Shown piece by piece: positions 16,018-25,464 of a DNA stretch of 64,000 nucleotides. Position 1 is the stretch's first letter, and each line of letters starts with the position of its first letter. The stretch is from the NCBI RefSeq assembly GCF_012027635.1, contig NZ_SNUS01000001.1, positions 1,178,001-1,242,000 on the forward strand. Direction: 5' to 3'. The DNA is from Thermococcus sp. 21S9. GTDB taxonomy: Archaea; Methanobacteriota_B; Thermococci; Thermococcales; Thermococcaceae. Made by a program: the position numbers and the translations under genes. The notes under the pieces are model-generated. The model was not told where the DNA came from and searched no databases. It saw only the letters and a program-made list of their open reading frames with translations.

Positions 16018-17226
16018 ATGAAGGTTGGCGTTGCCTTTGGGGTTAGCGAACTCGCGAATCCTAAGTCGTTTGAGAAGAAGGCCTCCGAGTTCATTACAGC
16101 TCTCGCCGGGGACTTCGACGTCGTCGGCGGTTTCATGCTGAGTTCAAAGGCGGACTTTCGGGAGGCCAAGGAGGAGCTCAACTTCAACGAGGTTGACGCC
16201 ATAATCCTCTATCCCTTAACGGGTGGAACTGAGGGATTCCTCAAGGAGTTCTTCGTCTTCAGAAGGCCCACCGTAATCTTCGGCGACCCCTTCAACAACT
16301 CCCTCGCCGCTGGAATTGAAATCAGGGAGTTCCTGCGTGAGCGGCTCGTCCCCTCGACTCTTGTCAAGGACATGAACGAGCTCAAGGCCGCTCTGCTCGC
16401 ATACGAAGACTCCCTCGAAACCCTTGAGCCATTCCTCAGGGCCAGGCTCGGCCTCATCGGCAGAGTTTCTCCCTGGCTCGTCAACGAGAAGTTCGAGCTC
16501 CCCTACACGAGGATTAGCCTCAAGAAGTTCTACGAGTACTACGATAGGGTAAGCGATGAGGACGGCTGGAAGGTCGTTGAGGAAATCTTCGAGCGGGCGA
16601 GCGAGGTGAAGGAACCCGGAAAAGATGCCTTAACAAAGGCTGGAAAGATATACCTTGCAATCAAGAAAATCCTGCACGATTACAGGCTCGACGGCTTTAC
16701 GATAGGCTGTTTCGACCTTATAGGCAAGCTCAACGCGACACCCTGTCTTGCCCTCGCGATGTTCAATGCGGAAGGAATTCCTGCCGGCTGTGAGGGTGAG
16801 CTGAACTCTCTCCTTGGGATGTACATTGTAAGGAAGTACTTCGATAAGCCCGCCTTCATGGGCAACGTCGCGGACTTCGGGGAAAACCACGTGGTAATCG
16901 CCCACTGCACCGCGCCCCTGCTCTGGCGCTACCGGCTGAGGAGCCACTTCGAGAGTGGTATAGGTGTTGGCGTTGACGTCGAGTTCCCCCGGGGAAAGGC
17001 GAGCCTCTTCAAGCTCCGCGGAAGGCGCGCGGTTGTTGCCGGGGTGGAGGTTGCCGGGAACGAGCACCTTGAGAACAGGTGCAGGACACAGGTGAAGCTC
17101 AGGATTGATGACGCCCCTGAGTTCCTCGATGGAACGCTCGGAAACCACCATCTGCTGGCGTATATTGACCCTGAGGAACTGGCAGACTTGCTCAGTGAAT
17201 TGGGCTTTGAGGTCATGCTTTATTGA
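16018..17226 (+). CDS. L-fucose/arabinose isomerase-related protein
   Basis: 402 residues from ATG 16018, preceded by GGGTGG. The N-terminal domain (about 1-160) is Rossmann-like with repeated LIGRVSPWLV and IILYPLTGGTEGFL segments; the C-terminal half carries GFTIGCFDLIGKLNATPCLALAMFNAEGIPAGCEGELNSLLGMY, which corresponds to the metal-binding region of the fucose isomerase superfamily (COG2407; E in CEGEL). Members in Thermococcales are uncharacterised, so isomerase activity and substrate are inference. It is transcribed alone, divergent from the RNA ligase partner gene. Confidence 0.75.
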   Translation: MKVGVAFGVSELANPKSFEKKASEFITALAGDFDVVGGFMLSSKADFREAKEELNFNEVDAIILYPLTGGTEGFLKEFFVFRRPTVIFGDPFNNSLAAGIEIREFLRERLVPSTLVKDMNELKAALLAYEDSLETLEPFLRARLGLIGRVSPWLVNEKFELPYTRISLKKFYEYYDRVSDEDGWKVVEEIFERASEVKEPGKDALTKAGKIYLAIKKILHDYRLDGFTIGCFDLIGKLNATPCLALAMFNAEGIPAGCEGELNSLLGMYIVRKYFDKPAFMGNVADFGENHVVIAHCTAPLLWRYRLRSHFESGIGVGVDVEFPRGKASLFKLRGRRAVVAGVEVAGNEHLENRCRTQVKLRIDDAPEFLDGTLGNHHLLAYIDPEELADLLSELGFEVMLY

Positions 17227-17295
17227 TTTTAATTTTGATTTCTTTACCAAAAGGTTATATTCTCCAAAGACATACCCCGCCTGGAGGTGAGTGTT

Positions 17296-17472
17296 ATGAG
17301 GCCTGCCCAGGCCGCGATTGAGTATCTGTTCATGATAGCTCTCGCGCTGACTATGGTGCTCATTGCCGTCAGACTCCTGCACAGAACGGTTCAAACCGCC
17401 GCGGATAACGTCAATAGAACAAATAAAGAAATAATAGAAATACTCCAAAACATGACAGGAAATCACTCCTGA
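17296..17472 (+). CDS. Pilin-like peptide with class III signal sequence
   Basis: 58 residues. RPAQAAIEYLFMIALALTMV matches the class III (type IV pilin-like) signal: a short basic N-terminus, a Q-x-x-x-E-Y-L core and a hydrophobic helix, expected to be processed by an EppA/prepilin peptidase before the glutamine. The remainder is a short helical tail with an NRT sequon. ATG 17296 follows GGAGGTGA; a TATA-like GTTATATT lies near 17252-17259. It has no globular domain, unlike most pilins. The last ten bases overlap the convergent TRAP permease gene. Confidence 0.72.
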   Translation: MRPAQAAIEYLFMIALALTMVLIAVRLLHRTVQTAADNVNRTNKEIIEILQNMTGNHS

Positions 17473-19742
17473 ACCTTTCCGAGCATTCCCAGCGCGAGCA
17501 GTCCGAGTCCCAGCGCGACGGGTATTGGATGGAGTGAGGCCGCGATGAAGGCCACCACGATTACCGCTATTCTGTAGTACTTCTTGAGGTGTCCTTTGAG
17601 CCAGCCCGTGAAGCCGATTGATAGCAGGTAGAGCACGAGTATCGTGGCGAACAGGTCGTAGAGCACCGTTCCAACCATCGTTGGTGTCCAGTCCTTGACA
17701 GTTATTAGGAACATTTCTGGGTGCGTGAAGTAAATATAGGGCCCTATGTACCCTGCAACTGCGTAGCGAACCGCGTTGAGGGCCGTCTTCCAGAAGTCAC
17801 CGCCGGCAAGTGCCGAACCCGCGTAGCTGGCAAGCGCCACAGGGGGTGTTATGTCAGCGAGTATTCCGAAGTAGAACACGAAGAAGTGTGCCGCGAGGAG
17901 TGCTATGGCAGTTCCGAAGCCCGGAACCGGCTGGTTGTATGGGTAGACGGAGCTCACCGCCTGGTAAATTGCCGGCGCCATGACGAGCGATGTTATGATG
18001 TAGTTTGCCGTTGTCGGGACGCCCATTCCAAGGATTAGGCTGAAAATCATCGTAACTATGAGCAGAAGCCAGAGGTTTCCGCCCGTGAGCTCTGCCAGAC
18101 GGTAACCAAGGGAGTTCGCAAGGCCCGTTATAGTGAGTGAACCCTGTATCAGGCCGGCACTCGCGGCCGCGAGCATAACCGCTGTGCTCGTCTTTCCTGC
18201 CTCAATCATCGACTCGTAGGTCGCCGAGAACATCTCCTTTCCATCGCGCGTCTTCGATATCGCCCCGACGATTAGCGAGAAGATTATTCCGAAGATTCCC
18301 GTAAGGAAGAGAAGGTTCTCCTTGCTCATGCCGATTGCTTGGTTGAAGGCTATGAAGAGCAGAAACAGTGCCGTTATGTAGAACTTCTCGTTAAACTCCA
18401 CCTCTTTCTTCAGCACACCGAGGACGAAGAGGAGGGCCGTTAGGGCGACGAGAAGGGGATAGCCTTTGCCCGCGAACATTATGAATGTTCCGACCAGGAC
18501 TATCGCCACATAGAGCGCTTCATTGCCCTTAATCTCGTCCTTGGAAATCCAAGCGACCCAGATTGCGATGCCCAGTGAGGAGATTGCCGCGATGTGGGCC
18601 GGAATTCCCCAGACCAGAGCGACGGTTATGACCGCTATCGGCAGGAGGATGTAGCTCTTCCTCAGGAAGTAGCGTATCGGCTTGAAGTGCTCCTTCGGCA
18701 TGCCCTTGAGGCCGAGCCTCTTAGTTTCCCGGTCTATGAAGAGGTAAACACCGGAGTAGTAAACGAGGGCAGGAATAACCGCAGCGATGATTATCTTGTT
18801 GTAGGGCACTCCAAGGAACTCCGCCATTATAAATGCCGCCGCACCCATTATCGGGGGCATGAGCTGGCCACCGGTGGATGCCACCGGCTCAACCGCTCCA
18901 GCTATTTCCGGCGGATAGCCGGCCTTTTTCATGAGCGGTATCGTGAAGGTTCCAGTGGTGAGGACGTTGGCGACGCTCGAACCGCTGACGGTTCCCATCA
19001 GGCCACTCGCTATGACGGCAGCTTTGGCCGGGCCTCCGGGGCGGGAGCCGAAGAGGCTTATCATGAACTCGGTTATGTAGTCGCTTATGCCTATCTTGAG
19101 CAGGAAAGCACCGAAGAATATGAAGGCGAAGACGTAAATCGTCATGACGTAGAGCGGTGTCGCGAAGATTCCCTCGCTGGCAAGGTACATATGCTCAGTG
19201 AAGACCATCCAGTTGAAGTTGATGTTGTGTAGGGCGTAGCCGAGGAACACTATGACGACCAGAGGGAGAACCCAGCCTATCACCCTTCTCGTGGCTTCAA
19301 GGACGACGAAGATTGCCAGCAGGGCAAAGAGGATATCCCTTGGGTAGACCGTTGCTGTTTCGGCGTAGCTCGGATACCTGAAGAACAGGTAGAACATCGT
19401 TATTAGGCTCAGGGCTATGAACAGATAGTCGATTGGTCCAACTTTCTTGAACCTCTCAGAGCGCCGGAACGGGTAGAGGAGATAGGCTATGATGAGAATC
19501 ATCGCCAGAACGAAGGCCTCTCCCTGCTGGCTCTGGAGCGTGTAGAGCAGGAAATTGAGCTTTATTCCAACGCGGGAAAGCATGTCGTAGAGGGCTCCGT
19601 TGAAGTTGAAGATGAAGAGAATCTCGTATATTCCGATGAGCACCGCCGATATCGTCACGACCATTTCAAGCTTGGGGGGCAGTTTTCTCGTCCTGCTTAT
19701 TACCTCCTCAAGTTCCTCAACATCCACATGCTTCTCCTCCAA
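17463..19742 (-). CDS. TRAP transporter fused permease (DctQM type, TAXI class)
   Basis: 759 residues from TTG 19742, which follows GGAGGTG. About 4 N-terminal helices of a small DctQ-type unit are fused to the large DctM-type unit, recognisable from FGSRPGGPAKAAVIASGLMGTVSGSSVANVLTTGTFTIPLMKKAGY and ILGMGVPTTANYIITSLVMAP. TRAP systems import organic acids using an ion gradient and a binding protein. The gene is last in an operon with the DUF1850 protein and TAXI binding protein; its start is three bases downstream of the DUF1850 stop. The substrate is unknown. Confidence 0.9.
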   Translation of the reverse strand: MEEKHVDVEELEEVISRTRKLPPKLEMVVTISAVLIGIYEILFIFNFNGALYDMLSRVGIKLNFLLYTLQSQQGEAFVLAMILIIAYLLYPFRRSERFKKVGPIDYLFIALSLITMFYLFFRYPSYAETATVYPRDILFALLAIFVVLEATRRVIGWVLPLVVIVFLGYALHNINFNWMVFTEHMYLASEGIFATPLYVMTIYVFAFIFFGAFLLKIGISDYITEFMISLFGSRPGGPAKAAVIASGLMGTVSGSSVANVLTTGTFTIPLMKKAGYPPEIAGAVEPVASTGGQLMPPIMGAAAFIMAEFLGVPYNKIIIAAVIPALVYYSGVYLFIDRETKRLGLKGMPKEHFKPIRYFLRKSYILLPIAVITVALVWGIPAHIAAISSLGIAIWVAWISKDEIKGNEALYVAIVLVGTFIMFAGKGYPLLVALTALLFVLGVLKKEVEFNEKFYITALFLLFIAFNQAIGMSKENLLFLTGIFGIIFSLIVGAISKTRDGKEMFSATYESMIEAGKTSTAVMLAAASAGLIQGSLTITGLANSLGYRLAELTGGNLWLLLIVTMIFSLILGMGVPTTANYIITSLVMAPAIYQAVSSVYPYNQPVPGFGTAIALLAAHFFVFYFGILADITPPVALASYAGSALAGGDFWKTALNAVRYAVAGYIGPYIYFTHPEMFLITVKDWTPTMVGTVLYDLFATILVLYLLSIGFTGWLKGHLKKYYRIAVIVVAFIAASLHPIPVALGLGLLALGMLGKVQE

Positions 19743-19744
19743 AG

Positions 19745-20191
19745 TTAACACCTCCCTATGGCTGTGAGAATCAGGGGGCACTTCTCAACCCGAAAATGGA
19801 CGAGTCCAGGGGTCGGTGGCCTGATTACGGACTCATTGTTCACGATAATTTGGGGCCGGTTGAAGGGTATGAACCAGTAGTCGAGGCTCTTCCCGAGGGG
19901 CTGGTCGATGACCTTGTAGTAATAGTCGCCCTCCCTGCCCTGGATATCCTCCGGAAGGCCGGCCCCGAAGTCCTTCCAGAGCATCTTCCTGACGAACATC
20001 CCGCTCGAGTTGACCTCGATTACCTCGATTACCTCGCTGTGCTCCACACTGTGGTTGTACTCAATCCTGAGCCAGACCTCACCGAGGTGATAAACGTACG
20101 AGGATGACTTAGTCGTTATCACCAGGGAATTAACAGGAAAAACGGCTGTGGCAAGGAGTATGATGGCAAAAAAGAAAAGGGTCCTTTTCAA
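19745..20191 (-). CDS. DUF1850 domain protein of the TRAP-TAXI operon
   Basis: About 148 residues. The N-terminus (LKRTLFFFAIILLATAVFPVNS) is a secretion signal; the mature part is beta-rich with HSVEHSEVIEVIEV and VRKMLWKDFGAGLPED, typical of DUF1850 proteins that accompany TAXI-type TRAP transporters. Two starts are possible: GTG 20200, overlapping the upstream stop as GTGA, or TTG 20191 after GGGTGA; the second is preferred on ribosome-site spacing. It probably acts outside the membrane with the transporter; its exact role is not established. Confidence 0.8.
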   Translation of the reverse strand: MKRTLFFFAIILLATAVFPVNSLVITTKSSSYVYHLGEVWLRIEYNHSVEHSEVIEVIEVNSSGMFVRKMLWKDFGAGLPEDIQGREGDYYYKVIDQPLGKSLDYWFIPFNRPQIIVNNESVIRPPTPGLVHFRVEKCPLILTAIGRC

Positions 20192-20196
20192 GACCC

Positions 20197-21234
20197 TCAC
20201 CCGCTCGGTGGCTTGATGTTGTCGGGGACGTTGAGGCCTTTCTCCTCGTAGTACTTGTAGGCACCTGGGTGGAGCGGTATGCTCATACCGTCGAGGGCCG
20301 TGTCGAGGCTTATGTACTTGGCCTTCTGGTGGACTGCGCGGAGCTGGTCAACGTTGTCGAAGAGGACCTTCGTCATCTCGTAGACGACGCTCTCTGGAAG
20401 GTCGGCGCTGACGACGAGGATTGCCTTGACGGCCAGCGTTGGGGTGTCCTCGGTCATTCCCTTGTAGGTGTCCTTCGGGAGAACCTGCCTGACGTAGAAG
20501 ATGTAGCCCTCGCTCTTGAGCTTGTTGAGAACGTCATCTGAAATTGGAACGACCCTTACCGGAGTCGTAACGGCTATCTGGGTGATGGCTGGGGTCGGAG
20601 CTCCGGAAACTATGACCGCTGCGTCAATCTGGCCGAGCTTGAGGGCCTGGGCGGCCTGGCTGAAGTCCTGGTTAACCTTCTGAATCTTGTCCCAAACCCC
20701 AGCGGCCTTGAGAATCTGCTCCGCCGCAACGGCGGTTCCACTTCCGGGAGCTCCTATGGCGACCTTCTTGCCGGCGAGGTCCTGGAGGCTCTTTATGTCG
20801 CTGTCAGCCTTAACTACGAACTGGACGGTCTCTGGATAGAGCGCCGCAACACCGCGGAGGTTCTTTATGGGCTTGCCCTCGAACATGTAAAGGCCGTTGT
20901 AGGCGTAGTAAGCTACGTCGTTCTGCATAATTGCTGCCTGGGCGTTGCCGTCTCCGATTGCCTTGGCGTTGGAAACGCTCGCACCGCTCGTGACGGCCTT
21001 GGCCTTTATGCCAGCCTTGTTAAGGAGTTCCGCGTACTTGGAGCCCAGTGGATAGTAAACTCCGCTGGTTCCTCCGGTGTAGATTGTTATCGTGCCACTG
21101 TATGTGGCTGGAGATGTCTCAGAAGTACCGGATTGGGTACCTGTCGTGGTGCTGGTCTGTCCGCCGATACACCCGGCAACAAACATCGAGAGAACCAAAA
21201 CGGCCACAAGGGCCAGTGTTGTTAACCTCTTCAA
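20197..21234 (-). CDS. TAXI-family TRAP transporter substrate-binding lipoprotein
   Basis: 345 residues from TTG 21234, placed after GGAGGTGAG. A lipoprotein signal (LALVAVLVLSMFVAGC) is followed by a threonine/serine-rich linker and a TAXI-type periplasmic-binding fold: ITIYTGGTSGVYYPLGSKYAELL, GNAQAAIMQNDVAYYAYNG and KKVAIGAPGSGTAVAAEQIL. It captures solute for the fused permease two genes downstream. It is first in the operon, with its own promoter and a palindromic element upstream at 21262-21283. Substrate unknown; TAXI proteins have been linked to glutamate-like organic acids in some species. Confidence 0.93.
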   Translation of the reverse strand: MKRLTTLALVAVLVLSMFVAGCIGGQTSTTTGTQSGTSETSPATYSGTITIYTGGTSGVYYPLGSKYAELLNKAGIKAKAVTSGASVSNAKAIGDGNAQAAIMQNDVAYYAYNGLYMFEGKPIKNLRGVAALYPETVQFVVKADSDIKSLQDLAGKKVAIGAPGSGTAVAAEQILKAAGVWDKIQKVNQDFSQAAQALKLGQIDAAVIVSGAPTPAITQIAVTTPVRVVPISDDVLNKLKSEGYIFYVRQVLPKDTYKGMTEDTPTLAVKAILVVSADLPESVVYEMTKVLFDNVDQLRAVHQKAKYISLDTALDGMSIPLHPGAYKYYEEKGLNVPDNIKPPSG

Positions 21235-21261
21235 TCCACTCACCTCCACATCAATGTGCAC

Positions 21262-21283
21262 AATATGGCTATATGGCCATATT
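21262..21283. promoter_or_regulatory. Palindromic operator candidate of the TRAP operon
   Basis: Arms AATATGGC (21262-21269) and GCCATATT (21276-21283) are perfect inverted repeats with a 6-base TATATG spacer. The minus-strand TATA box TATTTAAA lies at 21307-21314, so the palindrome covers about +1 to +25, where a dimeric repressor would block transcription. Confidence 0.55.
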
Positions 21284-21462
21284 AGTCTATTAGTGTACTT
21301 TCTCTTTTTAAATAGTTTGCGTTACAACTTCGAAAAACATGCGAGGAATGTTTTATTTTGATTACTCAATTTTCGGCCAAGTGCCCTATTAATTTGAACA
21401 CTTCTATGGCTATCGCCATAACGTTTTATAACCTCCCCTCCAACCTGGCTCCGGTGGAAGCC

Positions 21463-22281
21463 ATGAAAGTCATCATGACTACGAAAATCGACAGGGCTTC
21501 GATGAACATAATGGAGAAGCTCATCGAGAACTTCGGGTTCAATGAAACCGACATGGTCTTCGACGATAATCCCGTTTACAGGAACGGGGAAACGCTGATA
21601 CTCACAACCAATGACGAGATGATTTACTACGATAACCTTGACAAGGCCATAGAGCGCCAGCTCGGCTTTAGGCCGGAGATAATAGCCTTCGCCTCCAGGC
21701 ATTCAAGCAAGCAGAAGTTGCCTGCCCTAACGACTCACGTGACCGGCAACTGGGGAAAGGCCATGTACGGCGGGAAAGACGAGAGTTTAGCGATAGCACT
21801 GCCGAGTGCCATGAAGCTTGCTCTCCTTAAGATGAACGAGCTGAACGACCTTGGCTGGACCGTCTGCTATGAGGCAACTCACCACGGGCCGAGCGAGCTC
21901 GAGGTTCCGAGCTTCTTCATAGAGATTGGCTCCAGCGAGGAGGAGTGGGCCAACGACAGGGCGGGCGAGATAATAGCTGAGACAATCGTTTACGTCCTCG
22001 AGAACTACGAAAAAGCTAAGTTCAAGGTTGCCCTTGGAATAGGTGGTGGTCACTACGCACCGAAGCAGACGAAGCGCGCCCTCGAAACGGATATCGCCTT
22101 CGGCCACATAGCCCCGAAGTACGCCCATCCCCTCTCCAGGGAGATGTTCCTGAAGGCCATCGAGAGAACCGCCGAGAAAGTTGAGGCGATATACGTTGAC
22201 TGGAAGGGAAGCAAGGGTGAGACGAGGCAACTCGCGAGGTCGCTGGCGGAGGAGCTCGGCCTTGAGTTCATCAGGGACTGA
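21463..22281 (+). CDS. dtdA: Archaeal D-aminoacyl-tRNA deacylase (DTD2)
   Basis: 272 residues from ATG 21463, after GGTGGAAG and about 30 bases downstream of TATA TTTTATAA (21424-21431). Family features visible are the N-terminal [35 protein letters not shown], the zinc-linked [25 protein letters not shown] and [12 protein letters not shown]. The enzyme releases D-amino acids mischarged onto tRNA and, in archaea and plants, protects against aldehyde-modified aminoacyl-tRNAs. It is transcribed alone, divergent from the TRAP operon. Confidence 0.92.
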   Translation: MKVIMTTKIDRASMNIMEKLIENFGFNETDMVFDDNPVYRNGETLILTTNDEMIYYDNLDKAIERQLGFRPEIIAFASRHSSKQKLPALTTHVTGNWGKAMYGGKDESLAIALPSAMKLALLKMNELNDLGWTVCYEATHHGPSELEVPSFFIEIGSSEEEWANDRAGEIIAETIVYVLENYEKAKFKVALGIGGGHYAPKQTKRALETDIAFGHIAPKYAHPLSREMFLKAIERTAEKVEAIYVDWKGSKGETRQLARSLAEELGLEFIRD

Positions 22282-22337
22282 GCCGAAACCTTTAAAGAGA
22301 CTACGGGCCAGTTAAGTTCAGTTTCGGGTTAGCTAAG

Positions 22338-22345
22338 TTTATATA
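22338..22345 (+). promoter_or_regulatory. ftsZ promoter (TATA box)
   Basis: TTTATATA lies 52 bases before the ftsZ ATG, giving a start near 22369 and a leader of about 28 bases that contains GGAGGGTGA. It probably drives ftsZ-secE-spt5 and perhaps uL11. Confidence 0.75.
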
Positions 22346-22396
22346 CCACTCCCATACAAACTCCAAAGGGTGTCAAACTCTTCGGAGGGTGAAAAG

Positions 22397-23518
22397 ATGC
22401 TGAAGCTGATTGAGGACGCCATTGAGAGAACCTCGGCGGCCCAACCCAAGGCCGTTCCGGAGGTTCAGCCCCAGTCGGACATAGATGAGGAGCTTAAGAA
22501 GCTCCTTGAGCAGATTCAGGCCAAGATATACGTTGTCGGTGTCGGCGGTGCCGGTTGTAACACCGTTAACAGGATGATGCAGGTTGGAATCGAGGGCGCT
22601 AAGATAATCGCAATCAACACCGATGCGCAGGACCTTCTCAAGATTAGGGCCCACAAGAAGATACTCATCGGAAAAGAGCTTACCAGGGGCCTTGGTGCAG
22701 GCAACAACCCCAAGATGGGTGAGGAAGCCGCAAAGGAGAGCGAGAGGGAAATCAGAGAGGCTCTCGAAGGCGCAGACATGGTCTTCATCACCTGCGGTCT
22801 CGGTGGAGGAACCGGAACCGGTGCCGCGCCGGTCGTAGCGGAGATAGCCAAGAAGATGGGTGCGCTCACAGTTGCAGTGGTTACCCTTCCATTCACCGTT
22901 GAGGGCATAAGGCGCATAAAGAACGCTGAGTATGGTCTTGAAAGGCTCAGGAAGAACACCGACACCGTTATCGTGATTCCGAATGACAAGCTCATGGAGG
23001 TTGCCCCGAACCTGCCGATTCACATGGCCTTCAAGGTCGCAGACGAGATACTCGTCCAGGCCGTCAAGGGCATCACCGAGCTCATCACCAAGCCCGGTCT
23101 CGTTAACCTCGACTTCAACGATGTAAGGGCCGTCATGAAGGACGGCGGTGTTGCTATGATAGGTATCGGCGAGAGCGACAGCGAGAAGCGCGCCCTGGAA
23201 GCTGCACAGCAGGCACTCAACAGCCCGCTCCTTGACGTTGACATCAGCGGTGCCAAGGGCGCTCTGATAAGCATCAGCGGAAGCGACGTCAAGCTCGAGG
23301 AGGCCCAGCAGATTATTGAGCTCGTCACCAGCAAGCTCGACCCCGAGGCGCAAGTCATCTGGGGTATCCAGCTCGACGAGGAGCTCGGCAAGATGATTAG
23401 AATCCTCCTCGTTGTCACCGGCGTTAGCTCGCCGTACGCCGTTGCCGAAGAAGAGGAGAAGTCCTACTTCGGCGAAGAAGAGAAGAGAACCATCAAGCTC
23501 GACCTCGACGAGCTTTGA
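22397..23518 (+). CDS. ftsZ: Cell division protein FtsZ
   Basis: 373 residues from ATG 22397 (GGAGGGTGA seven bases upstream). A roughly 40-residue N-terminal extension precedes the tubulin-fold GTPase: [14 protein letters not shown], the tubulin signature [14 protein letters not shown] and the T7-loop [15 protein letters not shown]. The C-terminus ends in an acidic tail ([16 protein letters not shown]). It polymerises into the division ring; many Euryarchaeota have two paralogues. It heads a cluster with secE and spt5, a common archaeal arrangement. Confidence 0.96.
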   Translation: MLKLIEDAIERTSAAQPKAVPEVQPQSDIDEELKKLLEQIQAKIYVVGVGGAGCNTVNRMMQVGIEGAKIIAINTDAQDLLKIRAHKKILIGKELTRGLGAGNNPKMGEEAAKESEREIREALEGADMVFITCGLGGGTGTGAAPVVAEIAKKMGALTVAVVTLPFTVEGIRRIKNAEYGLERLRKNTDTVIVIPNDKLMEVAPNLPIHMAFKVADEILVQAVKGITELITKPGLVNLDFNDVRAVMKDGGVAMIGIGESDSEKRALEAAQQALNSPLLDVDISGAKGALISISGSDVKLEEAQQIIELVTSKLDPEAQVIWGIQLDEELGKMIRILLVVTGVSSPYAVAEEEEKSYFGEEEKRTIKLDLDEL

Positions 23519-23548
23519 ATCCTTTAAACTTTTAGAGGGGTGAAGGAA

Positions 23549-23734
23549 GTGGCGAGCACCATCGAGAAGATTAGAACGTTCCTCTCAGAGTCCAAGAGGG
23601 TACTCCTCGTTACGAGAAAGCCGGGAATGAAGGAGTTCAAGCTGGCCGTCAAAATTACCGGCCTTGGAATGATTATCATAGGCCTCATTGGAATGCTCAT
23701 CAGGATGGTCGGTTACTTCATCACCGGCTCGTGA
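23549..23734 (+). CDS. secE: Protein translocase subunit SecE/Sec61 gamma
   Basis: 61 residues from GTG 23549, which has GGGGTGA at normal spacing; an in-frame GTG at 23540 overlaps that site. One amphipathic N-terminal helix ([15 protein letters not shown]) and one C-terminal membrane helix ([25 protein letters not shown]) match archaeal SecE. It clamps SecY in the protein-conducting channel. It lies between ftsZ and spt5, ten bases before spt5, as in many archaea. Confidence 0.92.
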   Translation: MASTIEKIRTFLSESKRVLLVTRKPGMKEFKLAVKITGLGMIIIGLIGMLIRMVGYFITGS

Positions 23735-23744
23735 GGGTTGCACC

Positions 23745-24203
23745 ATGAGCGAGGGAAAGATATTCACCGTCAGCGTTACCGTAGGTCAGGAAACAACGAC
23801 CGCGAACCTCGTTTACAGCAAGGCCAAGACATATGACATCCCAATCCAGGCCATCCTTGCACCAAGCAAGGTCAAGGGATACATATTCGTAGAGGCCCCA
23901 AACAAGAGCGCCGTTGATGAAGCCATAAGGGGAATCCGCCACGCGAAGCGCGTTCTCCCCGGCGAGATTCCCTTCCACGAGATAGAGCACTTCCTCGAGG
24001 AGAAGCCAGCGGTTAGTGGCTTCGAGCCCGGCGACATCGTCGAACTCATAGCCGGCCCGTTCAAGGGCGAGAAGGCCAAGGTCGTCAGGGTTGACGAGAG
24101 CAAGGACGAAATCGTTGTGGAGCTCATTGGCTCAATCGTCCCGATACCGGTCACGGTGAGGGGCGAATACGTTAGACTTATAAGCAAACGCCAGAAGGAG
24201 TGA
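23745..24203 (+). CDS. spt5: Transcription elongation factor Spt5 (NusG)
   Basis: 152 residues from ATG 23745. An NGN domain (about 1-90, [19 protein letters not shown] and [18 protein letters not shown]) is followed by one KOW domain (about 95-145, [30 protein letters not shown]). With Spt4 it binds the RNA polymerase clamp and raises processivity. It sits directly upstream of the ribosomal stalk genes. Confidence 0.95.
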   Translation: MSEGKIFTVSVTVGQETTTANLVYSKAKTYDIPIQAILAPSKVKGYIFVEAPNKSAVDEAIRGIRHAKRVLPGEIPFHEIEHFLEEKPAVSGFEPGDIVELIAGPFKGEKAKVVRVDESKDEIVVELIGSIVPIPVTVRGEYVRLISKRQKE

Positions 24204-24237
24204 CAGGCCCGAGACAAAAGTAAAGGTGGTGAGATGA

Positions 24238-24729
24238 ATGCCACAGGTTGTCGAAGTCCTCGTTGAAGGTGGAAAGGCCACACCCGGACCCCCGCTCGGT
24301 CCGGCCATCGGTCCCCTTGGACTGAACGTTAAGCAGGTCGTTGACGAGATAAACAAGGCCACCAAGGAATTCGAGGGAATGCAGGTCCCCGTCAAGATTA
24401 TCGTTGAGGACCCCAAGAAGAAGACCTTCAGGATTGAGGTCGGTATCCCCCCGACCAGCCAGCTCATCAAGAAAGAGCTCGGCATTCCGAAGGGCTCGAG
24501 CGAGCCAGTCCACAACCCGGTCGGAAACCTCACCATGGAGCAGGTCGTCAAGATAGCCAAGATGAAGATTGACCAGATGCTCGCCCCGACCATCAAGGCA
24601 GCGGCGAAGGAAGTCATCGGAACGGCTCTCAGCATGGGCGTTACAGTTGAAGGCAAGGACCCGAGGGAAGTTCAGAGGGAGATTGACGAAGGACTCTACG
24701 ACGAGATTTTTGAGAAAGCCGAGGAGTGA
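24238..24729 (+). CDS. rpl11: Large ribosomal subunit protein uL11
   Basis: 163 residues from ATG 24238 with GGTGGTGAG upstream; an out-of-frame ATG four bases earlier is ignored. The N-terminal domain has [27 protein letters not shown], the hallmark of uL11; the C-terminal RNA-binding domain follows from about residue 70 and has a typical archaeal tail. It forms the base of the GTPase-associated stalk with P0. Located 34 bases after spt5. Confidence 0.97.
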   Translation: MPQVVEVLVEGGKATPGPPLGPAIGPLGLNVKQVVDEINKATKEFEGMQVPVKIIVEDPKKKTFRIEVGIPPTSQLIKKELGIPKGSSEPVHNPVGNLTMEQVVKIAKMKIDQMLAPTIKAAAKEVIGTALSMGVTVEGKDPREVQREIDEGLYDEIFEKAEE

Positions 24730-24737
24730 GGGAAAAC

Positions 24738-24745
24738 TTTAAAAA
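24738..24745 (+). promoter_or_regulatory. Candidate internal promoter before uL1
   Basis: TTTAAAAA lies nine bases after the uL11 stop and about 70 bases before the uL1 ATG, preceded by GGGAAAAC as a possible BRE. It suggests that the uL1-P0-P1 genes can be transcribed separately; the leader would be about 40 bases, where uL1 autoregulation could act (known in some archaea, not shown here). Confidence 0.5.
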
Positions 24746-24808
24746 TCCCTCCTTTTACGCATCTTTGACTTTTTCGGCTCAAATCGAAAACGAAAGGGAG
24801 GGCTGTAA

Positions 24809-25459
24809 ATGGCCTTCGACAGGCAGAAACTCGTGGAAGCGGTGAAGGAGGCGAAGGCCCGGGCTAAGCCGCGCAACTTCACACAGACCGTCGAGATAGC
24901 AGTCAACCTCAAGGATATCGACCTCCGCAAGCCGGAGAACAGGTTCAAGCTTGAGGTTGTACTGCCCCACGGTCGTGGGAAGGAGCCAAAAATCGCGGTC
25001 ATCGCTGATGGTGCCGTGGCTGAGGCGGCTAAAAAGCTCGGGCTTGATGTGATTAGTGGAGAACAGCTTGAGGAGATAGCAAAGAGCCCGAGGGAAGCGA
25101 GGAAGCTGGCGAAGCGCTACGACTTCTTCATTGCCGCGGCTCCGCTGATGCCCAAGATAGGTAAGTACCTCGGTAGGTACCTCGGTCCAAGGAACAAGAT
25201 GCCCCAGGTCGTTCCACCGACCATGACCAACCTCGAGCCCATAGTCAACAGGCTCAAGAGAACCGTCAGAATACAGCTCAAGAACAACCCGGTTGTCCAC
25301 GCCCCGATAGGCACCGAGGACATGGACGACGAGAAGCTCGCTGAGAATGCCGAGGCAGTTCTCAACGCCATCATCAACAAGCTCGAGCGTGGAGAGAACC
25401 AGGTGAAGTCAGTGTACGTGAAGACCACAATGGGCCCGGCCGTTAAGGTTGAGAGGTGA
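24809..25459 (+). CDS. rpl1: Large ribosomal subunit protein uL1
   Basis: 216 residues from ATG 24809 (GGGAGGG upstream). Archaeal uL1 features include [43 protein letters not shown] and [17 protein letters not shown]. It forms the L1 stalk near the E site and in several archaea represses its own mRNA. It overlaps the P0 region by position, with the P0 ATG five bases after its stop. Confidence 0.97.
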   Translation: MAFDRQKLVEAVKEAKARAKPRNFTQTVEIAVNLKDIDLRKPENRFKLEVVLPHGRGKEPKIAVIADGAVAEAAKKLGLDVISGEQLEEIAKSPREARKLAKRYDFFIAAAPLMPKIGKYLGRYLGPRNKMPQVVPPTMTNLEPIVNRLKRTVRIQLKNNPVVHAPIGTEDMDDEKLAENAEAVLNAIINKLERGENQVKSVYVKTTMGPAVKVER

Positions 25460-25464
25460 GGGAG

